This document shows, piece by piece, positions 1-5,918 of a stretch of DNA of 13,869 bases. Origin of the DNA: an uncultured Bacilli bacterium (GTDB lineage: Bacteria; Bacillota_I; Bacilli_A; RF39; UBA660); contig CANQHT010000025.1 of the NCBI GenBank assembly GCA_947623705.1, forward strand, positions 1 to 13,869. The letters run 5' to 3'. The notes below the pieces were generated by a model, which saw nothing but the letters and a program-made list of their open reading frames with translations, had not been told where the DNA came from and did no database searches. Positions within the stretch are counted from its first letter, which is position 1; each line of letters starts with the position of its first letter. The position numbers were made by a program, and so were the translations under genes.

Positions 1-507
1 TGGAATACTGCTTGCAATATAACTTTTACCACAAGCACTTTCGGAATCAACCGCACTACTCCAATCAAGTCCTGTTGGAATTGATTTAAATTGCCAAGTG
101 GGATGGGCTTCTTGCATGGAACATAATCCTGGCCAATAAGAAGATGGAAAACCGGCTTCACTCATTTTCTTTTCACAATCTGTTGTGGCTGTTTCATTAA
201 ATGTTACTACTGATACTTCAATATAATCACTACAAACATATCCCGTAGCACTTCCTTCATAATAAATCTTATACCATCCTTTAGAACAAGATTCATTTTC
301 CGATTTATGTAGTGTATTATCAACTAAATTATATTCACTACCTTTACTTAAACTTTTTAAAGATTCATAATTTGTTCCCGGACCACTTCGTAAATAAACA
401 CTTTCTCCCGTCAATTTTCCCTTATAAATTTCGGCATAACAAAACTTAGTATTTAAAATAAATACTAAAAGAAATATAATTAATAAATAAATGCGTTTAT
501 TTTTCAT
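1..507 (-). CDS. Secreted SH3b-domain protein, start of a glucosaminidase-like wall hydrolase (partial)
   Basis: This is the 5' part of a gene that runs off the left edge; 169 codons are visible from an ATG at 507. Residues 1-25 form a signal peptide: a basic start, a long hydrophobic core and an A-x-A-like end in FCYA. Residues about 30-98 look like a bacterial SH3 domain, with the hallmark VYLRSGPGTNYESL, followed by GWYKI and a GYVCSDYI strand. From residue 119 the sequence FPSSYWPGLCSMQEAHPTWQ resembles the lead-in that precedes N-acetylglucosaminidase (GH73-like) domains in Firmicutes wall hydrolases; this is recalled family knowledge, and the catalytic domain itself lies outside the window. 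The likely role is binding and cutting peptidoglycan outside the cell. An AAGGTAGG ribosome binding site precedes the start. Several Cys residues (23, 74, 92, 111, 129, 159) are notable for a secreted Gram-positive protein. The SH3b call is firm; the enzymatic call is moderate. Confidence 0.75.
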   Translation of the reverse strand, partial: MKNKRIYLLIIFLLVFILNTKFCYAEIYKGKLTGESVYLRSGPGTNYESLKSLSKGSEYNLVDNTLHKSENESCSKGWYKIYYEGSATGYVCSDYIEVSVVTFNETATTDCEKKMSEAGFPSSYWPGLCSMQEAHPTWQFKSIPTGLDWSSAVDSESACGKSYIASSIP

Positions 508-530
508 TACATTTCCTACCTTCTTATTTT

Positions 531-539
531 ATTGTACCA
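531..539 (-). promoter_or_regulatory. Extended -10 promoter of the SH3b/glucosaminidase gene
   Basis: Read on the minus strand this is TGGTACAAT, an extended -10 (TGn plus TACAAT), 24 bases upstream of the ATG. No good -35 lies at the right distance, which fits an extended -10 promoter. The ribosome binding site AAGGTAGG lies between it and the start. Confidence 0.5.
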
Positions 540-568
540 TAATTTCTAACTATTTTTGTGAAAGATTA

Positions 569-587
569 CAATATTTAACAAATATTG
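569..587. repeat. Small inverted repeat after the AbiEii gene
   Basis: CAATATTT and AAATATTG (8-bp arms, 3-base loop) form a perfect hairpin between the AbiEii stop and the next promoter. There is no T-run on the minus-strand 3' side, so it is at best a weak terminator. It could also be an RNA end-protecting hairpin. Confidence 0.4.
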
Positions 588-604
588 GCATAAATTAGAC
601 ACTA

Positions 605-1465
605 TTAACTTAAATTATCAGTAATACTTATAAAAAATTCTTTACTCCAAATATTAATACTTGTAACATCTTTAATAAAAGGAATAATATCATTTTTAGC
701 ATCATTATAATCTATTTCGTTAAATTTCTTAATTAGTAATTTCTTTAAAACATCAATATTAAAATCAGCTTTATTATCTATATAATTTGACTCAATTAAT
801 TTATTTTTTAATAATTCTAAATTAACTTTTATATTATTTGATAAAAAGAAAACATAATCATATAAGTCTCTTCCTTTGGTGCGCATTTGCCAATTGCGGC
901 ATAATATCGCATGAATTTTACCCGCTAATAAAGATTCTTTATCATATAATCTTATTTGATGAGGACTAGGTAATAATTTATATTGTAATTCATAAGTAGC
1001 CCCTTTTGGAGGATTTATATCTACTTCAAATTTTATTTTAATATCTTTTAAGATTTGATTGTATTTAAAATTTTCATTCTCAGGAAAAAACTTTAAAATA
1101 TGTTCTAAAGTATTGCCTTTTAAAAAGGCTGAAGATATATTAGAATCAGAACTTTTTTGTTTGGAACTAATTACTAAATTTAAACCATAAGCATTTAATT
1201 CTTTTTCAATATTATTAAAATACTTACTTAAATCAAAATCTTTATTGGGTGTAATTAAAGCAAAATCTAAATCTTCCGAAAATCGGTCTAATTTATAAAA
1301 TATTCTTAAAGCTGTTCCCCCATAAAAAGCTGCTTCGTCAAAGAATCCTCCCCGAGATAAACCCGATAAGACAATTTCTTGAATGATTTCTTTTAAAGCA
1401 TTTATTTCATCATTAATATTTTTGATAGTATATTTATTTAACATTTGCTCAATAATATTATTCAT
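605..1465 (-). CDS. abiEii: AbiEii-family nucleotidyltransferase toxin (type IV toxin-antitoxin)
   Basis: This is the toxin half of an AbiE pair. The family belongs to the DNA polymerase beta-like nucleotidyltransferases, and related MenT toxins add nucleotides to tRNA 3' ends. Activity halts growth and can abort phage infection. Visible motifs are GGTALR at residues 49-54 and R61-x-SEDLDF to residue 68, which give the active-site Gly/Ser(Thr) and the two metal-binding Asp (D65, D67). A third region, KFEVDINPP, sits near residue 145, and the C-terminal KIHAILCRNWQMRTKGRDLYDYVFF segment with its KGRD-YD motif is typical of AbiEii. At 286 aa it is of normal family length and looks intact. Its ATG overlaps the AbiEi stop by 4 bases (ATGA), so the two are translationally coupled, with an AAGGA ribosome binding site inside the end of AbiEi. 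It is controlled from the AbiEi promoter. Confidence 0.92.
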   Translation of the reverse strand: MNNIIEQMLNKYTIKNINDEINALKEIIQEIVLSGLSRGGFFDEAAFYGGTALRIFYKLDRFSEDLDFALITPNKDFDLSKYFNNIEKELNAYGLNLVISSKQKSSDSNISSAFLKGNTLEHILKFFPENENFKYNQILKDIKIKFEVDINPPKGATYELQYKLLPSPHQIRLYDKESLLAGKIHAILCRNWQMRTKGRDLYDYVFFLSNNIKVNLELLKNKLIESNYIDNKADFNIDVLKKLLIKKFNEIDYNDAKNDIIPFIKDVTSINIWSKEFFISITDNLS

Positions 1466-2052
1466 TTCTTATTTTTCCTTTCCAAATATTTTACTAATAA
1501 ATTGATATTAGAAGAATGATATAATTTACTTAATTTTTTTATTTTTACTACATCTAAATTATTAAATTCATTTTTATCAATTCTTAAATCATTAAATAAC
1601 ATATTTTCTAAATTAAAAATATTTTTTAAAGGCACTAAAGAATATAACTTATCACATAAAGCTTTTTCTTTAGAAGCAATTTGATAAGAATAATCATTTT
1701 CTTCCTTTAAGATTATTTCTTCAGGATATGCAAGTGTTGGTACATCCCGATACGTAAAGAAACCAAAAGAAGTATCATATTGTTTTTTCTTCTTCTTATT
1801 AAATGTTGCACAAGTTACAGTATCTACTCTTTCTGGTATTAAACCATAATAAGACAACGCATACTCAAAAGAAATATAAGATGGGCCATAAATACTTCCA
1901 GCCAGTAAATAACTTGGAGTATTTTGATTTGTTTCATAAAGACCATTCTTAATTTTAAACAATTTACCTGTCTTAACTTCCCTTGTTAATTTTGTGTTTT
2001 TATTGGCATATTCCTTTAAATTATTCTTCGCCATACTATTTGTAATTATCAT
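1462..2052 (-). CDS. abiEi: AbiEi-family antitoxin and transcriptional repressor
   Basis: This is the antitoxin of the AbiE type IV pair. In this family an N-terminal winged helix binds DNA to autorepress the operon and a C-terminal domain neutralises the toxin without a stable protein complex. The start MIITNSMAKNNLKEYANK leads into the helix-turn-helix, followed by KIKNGLYETNQ, SYISFEYALSYYGLIPE and SKEKALCDKLYSL, which are recognisable AbiEi blocks. I chose the ATG at 2052 (196 aa). It has GGTGA five bases upstream, whereas the longer in-frame readings begin inside the promoter: the ATG of MIKSGEN overlaps the -10 hexamer itself. The stop is TGA, which shows that TGA is not Trp here. A large palindrome over the promoter is the probable operator. 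Confidence 0.9.
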   Translation of the reverse strand: MIITNSMAKNNLKEYANKNTKLTREVKTGKLFKIKNGLYETNQNTPSYLLAGSIYGPSYISFEYALSYYGLIPERVDTVTCATFNKKKKKQYDTSFGFFTYRDVPTLAYPEEIILKEENDYSYQIASKEKALCDKLYSLVPLKNIFNLENMLFNDLRIDKNEFNNLDVVKIKKLSKLYHSSNINLLVKYLERKNKK

Positions 2053-2097
2053 ATTTTCACCACTTTTTATCATTATATGATAATTTCTGGTGAAAAT
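2053..2097. promoter_or_regulatory. Two-tier palindrome over the AbiE promoter (probable AbiEi operator)
   Basis: This is a 45-bp imperfect palindrome centred on base 2075. On the minus strand the outer arms are ATTTTCACCA (2097-2088) and TGGTGAAAAT (2062-2053). The inner arms, TTATCAT (2083-2077) and ATGATAA (2073-2067), share the same centre. Seventeen of 21 positions pair, with four consecutive mismatches between the tiers. It spans the promoter spacer, the -10 and the ribosome binding site. AbiEi proteins are known to autoregulate by binding inverted repeats in their promoter. Confidence 0.75.
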
Positions 2098-2100
2098 CAA
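2072..2100 (-). promoter_or_regulatory. Promoter of the abiEi-abiEii operon
   Basis: The -35 TTGATT (2100-2095), a 17-base spacer and a perfect -10 TATAAT (2077-2072) point to transcription starting near 2065. The leader is only about a dozen bases and contains little beyond the ribosome binding site. Confidence 0.75.
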
Positions 2101-2146
2101 GCATATTTTTGCTTATTTTGTTCTATTAATTTTATTTCGTTTATAT

Positions 2147-2152
2147 TATAAT
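2147..2152 (+). promoter_or_regulatory. Putative -10 of the divergent small membrane protein gene
   Basis: TATAAT lies 22 bases ahead of the start codon, with GGGTGAT as ribosome binding site in between. No convincing -35 is seen. It lies about 50 bases from the AbiE promoter, so the AbiEi operator could influence both. Confidence 0.4.
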
Positions 2153-2173
2153 AAAGAAGATTGGGTGATTTAG

Positions 2174-2431
2174 ATGAATAGACATTTTGATAATATTGAT
2201 ATCTTTTTTATTGTTTTTATTTCCATCTATTTTATCTTTCTCTTTTTATTTGTCACCTATTATGCTTTATGTCAATTAGAATTAGTCTTTAATAAAAATA
2301 ATTTACATTTATTTAAACCAATAAGCAAACAAAAAATAAAACCTACCCCTTATAAATTAAACTTAAAAAAAAGAAATATTCCTTATCAAGTAAATATTTC
2401 TTATGTGAATAATACTCCTAAAAATAAATAG
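2174..2431 (+). CDS. Small membrane protein, unknown function
   Basis: I do not recognise this 85-aa protein. Residues about 8-32 form one very hydrophobic, Phe/Ile-rich membrane helix. The rest is a basic tail rich in Lys, Asn and Pro (for example SKQKIKPTPYKLNLKKR), which the positive-inside rule would place in the cytoplasm. It looks genuine: a GGGTGAT ribosome binding site lies six bases before the ATG, a TATAAT lies upstream, and no better frame overlaps it. It diverges from the AbiE operon and ends one base before the stop of the convergent gene on the other strand, so no separate terminator fits between them. A role in the toxin system is possible only by position. Confidence 0.55.
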   Translation: MNRHFDNIDIFFIVFISIYFIFLFLFVTYYALCQLELVFNKNNLHLFKPISKQKIKPTPYKLNLKKRNIPYQVNISYVNNTPKNK

Positions 2432-3331
2432 TTATCTAGTTATACTATCATCACTAGTTAAAGTACTTTTAAAATTATTAAGAGCTAATTTAAGCATTGT
2501 TAAAGATGATTCACAGGATATTCTTAAAGATTCTAATTTAGACATTCCTAAACTAGCACAGGCTTCTTTAATAATCTCTTGGCGTTCTTCATTAGTAGTA
2601 TGATCATTTATATAACCCGCTAGATAATATAGAGATATTAATTTCATAAAATTAAATTCATTACTTTTAAAGTAAATACTTAAGTAATCTTGTAATTCCG
2701 AATTAATTTGCATATCACTAAAATAATCCATTAAAATATTTTTAACATCTTTTTTATAGAAATCACTAATACTTATCGTATCATCATATTTATATAAAGC
2801 AATATATGTTTCTAAATTATCAGTTATAATTTTTTCTATTTCACTTATAATATTTACAATATATTCTTTTGGCATTGTCATATTTAAACCAATTTTAATA
2901 TTAGATAGATATGTCCATAACTCTTTAAATACTTCTAATTTAGATTTTTTACTCATTGGAGAATTTTTAACTATTTGAAATTTATCTTGCAATAAAATAT
3001 TAGTTTTAATATCTTTTAAATTAGCCATAAAATCATTTAGTAAATCTTCATTACCTAGAGATAAATTATGATTTTTTAATAAAGTATTTATATATAACTT
3101 CATAAGTTCTGTAGCATTAATATTTTTATGATAATTATTTACCCTATACATTAAAGTTTGAAATGTAACAGTAAGTTCACTCAAATATTCAGTAGTATTT
3201 GTTCTAATACAACCATTAATTAATAACCTATTATATAGTTCATAATATAGTGCTAAAAAAAGTTCTGGATCATTTATCTTATATGATTTATCAATAAGAC
3301 TTGTAATTTCTACAAAATTATTTTTATTCAT
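2432..3331 (-). CDS. Hypothetical helical cytoplasmic protein
   Basis: This 299-aa protein is not recognised. The sequence looks almost entirely alpha-helical, with alternating Leu/Ile/Tyr and charged residues. It has no signal peptide, membrane helix or obvious catalytic motif. Features include LFLALYYELYNRLL near residues 24-37, a Lys/Ser-rich middle (SPMSKKSKLEVFKEL) and a compact C-terminal helix pair (LGMSKLESLRISCESSLTMLKLALN). The ATG at 3331 is chosen because GGAGG lies six bases upstream; an in-frame TTG one codon earlier is too close. A clear promoter (3355-3383) precedes it, and just beyond that is an 18-bp inverted repeat. It ends directly against the convergent small membrane gene. 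It could be a scaffold, regulator or phage-response protein; nothing in the sequence decides. Confidence 0.75.
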   Translation of the reverse strand: MNKNNFVEITSLIDKSYKINDPELFLALYYELYNRLLINGCIRTNTTEYLSELTVTFQTLMYRVNNYHKNINATELMKLYINTLLKNHNLSLGNEDLLNDFMANLKDIKTNILLQDKFQIVKNSPMSKKSKLEVFKELWTYLSNIKIGLNMTMPKEYIVNIISEIEKIITDNLETYIALYKYDDTISISDFYKKDVKNILMDYFSDMQINSELQDYLSIYFKSNEFNFMKLISLYYLAGYINDHTTNEERQEIIKEACASLGMSKLESLRISCESSLTMLKLALNNFKSTLTSDDSITR

Positions 3332-3354
3332 CAAAACCCTCCAAATTTCTTTAT

Positions 3355-3383
3355 ATTATAATGTTTAATGCAAATTTTTGCAA
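3355..3383 (-). promoter_or_regulatory. Promoter of the 299-aa hypothetical gene
   Basis: On the minus strand TTGCAA (3383-3378), a 17-base spacer and TATAAT (3360-3355) precede the ATG by about 24 bases. A 6-bp inverted repeat, TGCAAA/TTTGCA (3369-3374 and 3377-3382), overlaps the -35. Confidence 0.7.
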
Positions 3384-3431
3384 GTTATCGACCACTTTTG
3401 ACCCTTATATACCCAAAAGTGGTCGATAACT
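3383..3431. repeat. 18-bp perfect inverted repeat upstream of a promoter
   Basis: AGTTATCGACCACTTTTG (3383-3400) and its exact reverse complement (3414-3431) flank a 13-base centre. The arms are richer in G and C than their surroundings. Neither strand has a T-run after the stem, so this is not an ordinary terminator. It abuts the -35 of the 299-aa gene. It could be an operator, an RNA-processing hairpin of the upstream transcript, or the remnant of a small mobile element. Confidence 0.75.
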
Positions 3432-3444
3432 CATTATTTTCGTT

Positions 3445-3474
3445 AAAAAAAGAATAAGACAATTTATCTTACTC
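3445..3474 (-). terminator. Terminator of the lipoprotein gene
   Basis: On the minus strand GAGTAAGA and TCTTATTC pair over 8 bp (one G-U) around a 7-base loop and are followed by seven T. The stem begins inside the stop codon region. Confidence 0.75.
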
Positions 3475-4013
3475 TAATCTAAATCATAATTATAAACACC
3501 ATGAATTTTCTTTAAATCATTTTCGGTTGGTTGACTAACCACATACTTATCATCTTCTTTAGTAACCGTAAATGTTAAAGTATATTCAACTCGATCAGTC
3601 ATATTTTTCATTTGTTCAAGTTTATAATCTAAAAATTTATCAACACTATATTCGCCATTTTCATCATTAAATTCATTAGGATTATTTTGTAAATAATAAG
3701 AAGCATTCTCTTGAGCTTTATATAAATCATATACTTCAATTTTAACTGATACATAACTTACATCTTCATCATATTCTTCTTCGGTTATTTCATAACTTAA
3801 ATCTTGATATTGTTTTTTTAAAATATCCCTATAAGCTTCACTTTGATGATCATTTAAGTTCTCTTTTTCAATGGTACTTTCTAAATCTACTAAAACTTCA
3901 CTATCAAGTGTCTTATATTTTTTTAAATAAGTCTCCACCGCATTCTTCGCTGTATTCGCCCCACATCCAAACAACAATAAACTTACTACTAATAAAGAAA
4001 TTATTTTTTTCAA
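3474..4013 (-). CDS. Lipoprotein, unknown function
   Basis: This 179-aa protein starts MKKIISLLVVSLLLFGCG, a textbook lipoprotein signal with lipobox LFGC; Cys17 would be lipidated and anchored to the outer face of the membrane. The mature part is short, acidic and mixed alpha/beta (AVETYLKKYKTLDSEVLVDL, later VSYVSVKIEVYDLYKA and YTLTFTVTKEDDKYVV). It resembles small DUF4878-like or cystatin-like secreted domains, but I cannot name the family. I chose the TTG at 4013 because AGGTGA lies five bases upstream and the signal peptide then begins normally; a GTG nine bases earlier lies within that ribosome binding site. It follows the DUF3603-like gene by about 40 bases, may be co-transcribed, and has its own terminator. 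A TATAAT at 4062-4067 (minus) could be an internal promoter. Confidence 0.8.
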   Translation of the reverse strand: MKKIISLLVVSLLLFGCGANTAKNAVETYLKKYKTLDSEVLVDLESTIEKENLNDHQSEAYRDILKKQYQDLSYEITEEEYDEDVSYVSVKIEVYDLYKAQENASYYLQNNPNEFNDENGEYSVDKFLDYKLEQMKNMTDRVEYTLTFTVTKEDDKYVVSQPTENDLKKIHGVYNYDLD

Positions 4014-4052
4014 ATCTATCACCTACAATTATTATTACATTTATTTTTTATT

Positions 4053-4685
4053 TTATACATTATTATACGATAATTTAATTAATTCATAAATCGCATATTC
4101 CTTACTTCCTAAATTGCCTTTTAATTTTTTTAACATCTCCGCATACATTACCTCTGGCGTATCTTTTAACTTATCAAACCATTCTAAATAAATATATTTA
4201 AGTTTACTATATTCTTTATTTTGATACATATTAAGAATTTCTAATTTTAAGATTTTTTTAATCTTGGCTTCTTGTCTTGTTTCTTTAATTATTTTATCTT
4301 TTTTAATGACTTCATAATCTATTTTTGTAACACTTATATTATACATAAACTCATTGATATTTATTTCATCATCTAAAATCAAACTGCTTTTACTTATAGT
4401 TTCTCCATCATCATTAAATTCTAAAGCCATACTATTTTTGCCATCACTAATTATTACAGCATATTTTAATATGGTATTATCTTTTAGTTTGGTCTTATTT
4501 AAAATAGTCTTTAAAAATCTAGCATCTACTTTGACGATTTTACTCCGGAAATTCAAATAAGTTTTGGCATCAACATGCACTAAAGGTATCTTTTTAACAT
4601 ATTCTAAATTATCATCTTCATCCCATTCATAAAACATACAATAATTTTCTAAAAAATTAACATATAAATCATAATAGTAGTCCAT
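4053..4685 (-). CDS. DUF3603-like protein
   Basis: This is a 210-aa soluble protein. The start YYYDLYVNFLENYCMFYEWD, followed by a DNLEYVKKIPLVHV strand, matches my memory of the DUF3603 family of Bacilli, whose members begin with a similar YDVYVNF...FYEW...IPL pattern; function is unknown. The N-terminal two-thirds alternates strands and helices. The last 70 residues are helical, with KLEILNMYQNKEYSKLKYIYLEWF and GSKEYAIYELIKLSY. An AAGGAGG ribosome binding site six bases before the ATG at 4685 fixes the start. That start overlaps the end of the upstream small membrane gene by 17 bases, which suggests one transcript and coupled translation. The lipoprotein gene follows 39 bases downstream. 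Confidence 0.75.
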   Translation of the reverse strand: MDYYYDLYVNFLENYCMFYEWDEDDNLEYVKKIPLVHVDAKTYLNFRSKIVKVDARFLKTILNKTKLKDNTILKYAVIISDGKNSMALEFNDDGETISKSSLILDDEININEFMYNISVTKIDYEVIKKDKIIKETRQEAKIKKILKLEILNMYQNKEYSKLKYIYLEWFDKLKDTPEVMYAEMLKKLKGNLGSKEYAIYELIKLSYNNV

Positions 4686-4881
4686 TTTTCTTCCTCCTTA
4701 GGCTCATAATAATTAAAAATATACCAATAAAAAACAAGTCACAATAAATACTTCTAATAATAAAATAGACAAATTCTAGAAAACTATACCCAATAACTAA
4801 TAAATTTAGATACATAAAAATAAAAAATAGGCCAAATGATGTTAATAATATGCCACTTAATAACATTAAAAAATTTACCAT
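4669..4881 (-). CDS. Small two-helix membrane protein
   Basis: This 70-aa protein is almost wholly hydrophobic. Two membrane helices are visible, at about residues 3-32 and 36-60, and it ends in a basic SLRRKK tail that should face the cytoplasm. It has no recognisable family. The start has only a weak ribosome binding site (AGAGAT) and lies in the 63-base gap facing uppP, where both strands carry TATAAT-like elements. It overlaps the DUF3603-like gene by 17 bases, which supports its being a real first gene of that transcript. Being so short and simple in composition, it could still be a chance frame. Confidence 0.55.
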   Translation of the reverse strand: MVNFLMLLSGILLTSFGLFFIFMYLNLLVIGYSFLEFVYFIIRSIYCDLFFIGIFLIIMSLRRKKNGLLL

Positions 4882-4922
4882 ACTTATCTCTATATTCTAT
4901 TTATAATTTTAAAAAAATATTA

Positions 4923-4928
4923 TATAAT
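4923..4928 (+). promoter_or_regulatory. Putative -10 of uppP
   Basis: TATAAT lies 16 bases ahead of the ATG, with GGTGA (4936-4940) as ribosome binding site. This implies a very short leader. Another TATAAT at 4902-4907 is an alternative. No strong -35 is seen for either. Confidence 0.4.
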
Positions 4929-4944
4929 TAATTATGGTGATTAT

Positions 4945-5751
4945 ATGGATTATATTATTTATATTATTTTAGGATTTATTCAAGGGATAACAGAACCTTT
5001 ACCAATTTCGTCAAGTGGGCATATTTTCTTATTTAAAAATTTATTTAATACGGAAATATTTGATAATTTTAATTTTGAAATTGTTTCCAACTTTGGTTCC
5101 TTCTTAGCCATATTATTTATTTTCAGAAAAGATATCATTCTATTATTTAAAAATTTCTTTGGGTATATTTTTAGTAAGAAAAATAAAAGTAAAAATAAAG
5201 ATGGTTTTATGTATGTATGGAAATTAGTTATCTCTACTCTACCGGTGGGAATTATTGGGGTATTATTTAATGATTTTATAGAAACCCATTTTAATTCTTT
5301 AAAATTTTTAGGTTTTACTTTTCTATTTACGGCTTTAATGCTTTATTTAGTTAGAGATATTAAAGGCGAAAAGGAAAGTAAAGATATTACATTTAAAGAT
5401 GCAATTATCATTGGCTTATTTCAAATGGTTACGGTTTTACCAGGCATAAGCCGTAGTGGGACAGTTTTAGTGGCTTGCCTTTTATGTCATTTAAAAAGAG
5501 AAGATGCTCTAAAATATACCTTCCTTTTATATTTTCCCGTAAGTGCTGGGACAATGCTTCTTAAGATTCCGGATTTAATGGGGACCGCTAGTAGTTTACT
5601 TTTACCATATTTAGTTGGAATGCTTGTGGCTTTAGTAGTTACTTATCTTTCTTATCGTTGGCTTAGTAATATTGTTAAAAAAGGTAAGTTATGGCACTTC
5701 TCCATCTATTGTTTACTACTTGCATTATTTATCTTTATTTATTTTAGATAA
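4945..5751 (+). CDS. uppP: Undecaprenyl-diphosphatase UppP (BacA family)
   Basis: This membrane enzyme removes a phosphate from undecaprenyl diphosphate, regenerating the lipid carrier used for peptidoglycan and other wall polymers, and commonly confers some bacitracin tolerance. Length (268 aa) is normal. The two signature motifs are present: QGITEPLPISSSGH at residues 13-26, which includes the catalytic Glu17 and His26, and PGISRSG at 166-172 with the phosphate-binding Arg170. Several hydrophobic helices cover the rest, and the last one ends at the C-terminus. It is transcribed alone, away from the small membrane gene, and ends in a strong hairpin terminator. Its presence implies a walled cell. 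Confidence 0.96.
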   Translation: MDYIIYIILGFIQGITEPLPISSSGHIFLFKNLFNTEIFDNFNFEIVSNFGSFLAILFIFRKDIILLFKNFFGYIFSKKNKSKNKDGFMYVWKLVISTLPVGIIGVLFNDFIETHFNSLKFLGFTFLFTALMLYLVRDIKGEKESKDITFKDAIIIGLFQMVTVLPGISRSGTVLVACLLCHLKREDALKYTFLLYFPVSAGTMLLKIPDLMGTASSLLLPYLVGMLVALVVTYLSYRWLSNIVKKGKLWHFSIYCLLLALFIFIYFR

Positions 5752-5777
5752 ACATCATTTAAAAGTGATGTTTTTTT
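5751..5777 (+). terminator. Terminator of uppP
   Basis: AACATCA (5751-5757) and TGATGTT (5766-5772) form a 7-bp stem that runs into a seven-T run. It starts at the last base of the stop codon. Confidence 0.85.
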
Positions 5778-5779
5778 CA

Positions 5780-5869
5780 TTTCCAAAACTTCTTAAAAAT
5801 CATTAGTTTTGGAAAAATATTTCCAGAACTTCATAAAAATCGTAAGTTTTGGAAAAATATTTCCAAAAC
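5780..5869. repeat. Two 40-bp tandem repeats, each with a hairpin, plus a partial third
   Basis: Units 5781-5820 and 5821-5860 match at 36 of 40 bases, and a partial third copy (5861-5869) begins again with TTCCAAAAC. Each unit begins TTTCCAAAACT (or TTTCCAGAACT) and ends with AGTTTTGGAAA, so each can fold into an 11-bp hairpin (one G-U/mismatch in the second). All four differences lie in the loop or are tolerated by pairing. The block lies between the uppP and tyrS terminators and encodes nothing. Confidence 0.8.
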
Positions 5870-5878
5870 AATACTACA

Positions 5879-5917
5879 AAAAAATCCTAGTTAGATTTTC
5901 ATCTTCTAGGATTTTTT
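5879..5917 (-). terminator. Terminator of tyrS, possibly bidirectional
   Basis: AAAAAATCCTAG (5879-5890) and CTAGGATTTTTT (5906-5917) form a 12-bp stem around a 15-base loop. On the minus strand it ends in a long T-run just past the tyrS stop. A T-run also follows on the + strand, so it could stop transcripts from both sides. Confidence 0.88.
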
Positions 5918-5918
5918 A

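Noticed and set aside
2053..2100. A 16-residue N-terminal extension of AbiEi
   Set aside because: It would have to be translated from DNA that contains the promoter -35 and -10; the ATG at 2052 has its own ribosome binding site.
3383..3431. Intrinsic terminator
   Set aside because: No T-run follows the stem on either strand, and a proper terminator already lies just upstream at 3445-3474.
4354..4560. A 68-aa hydrophobic + strand frame, like those at 6043-6294 and 9160-9351
   Set aside because: All three are antisense shadows inside well-supported genes; hydrophobicity follows from the reverse complement of Lys-rich codons.
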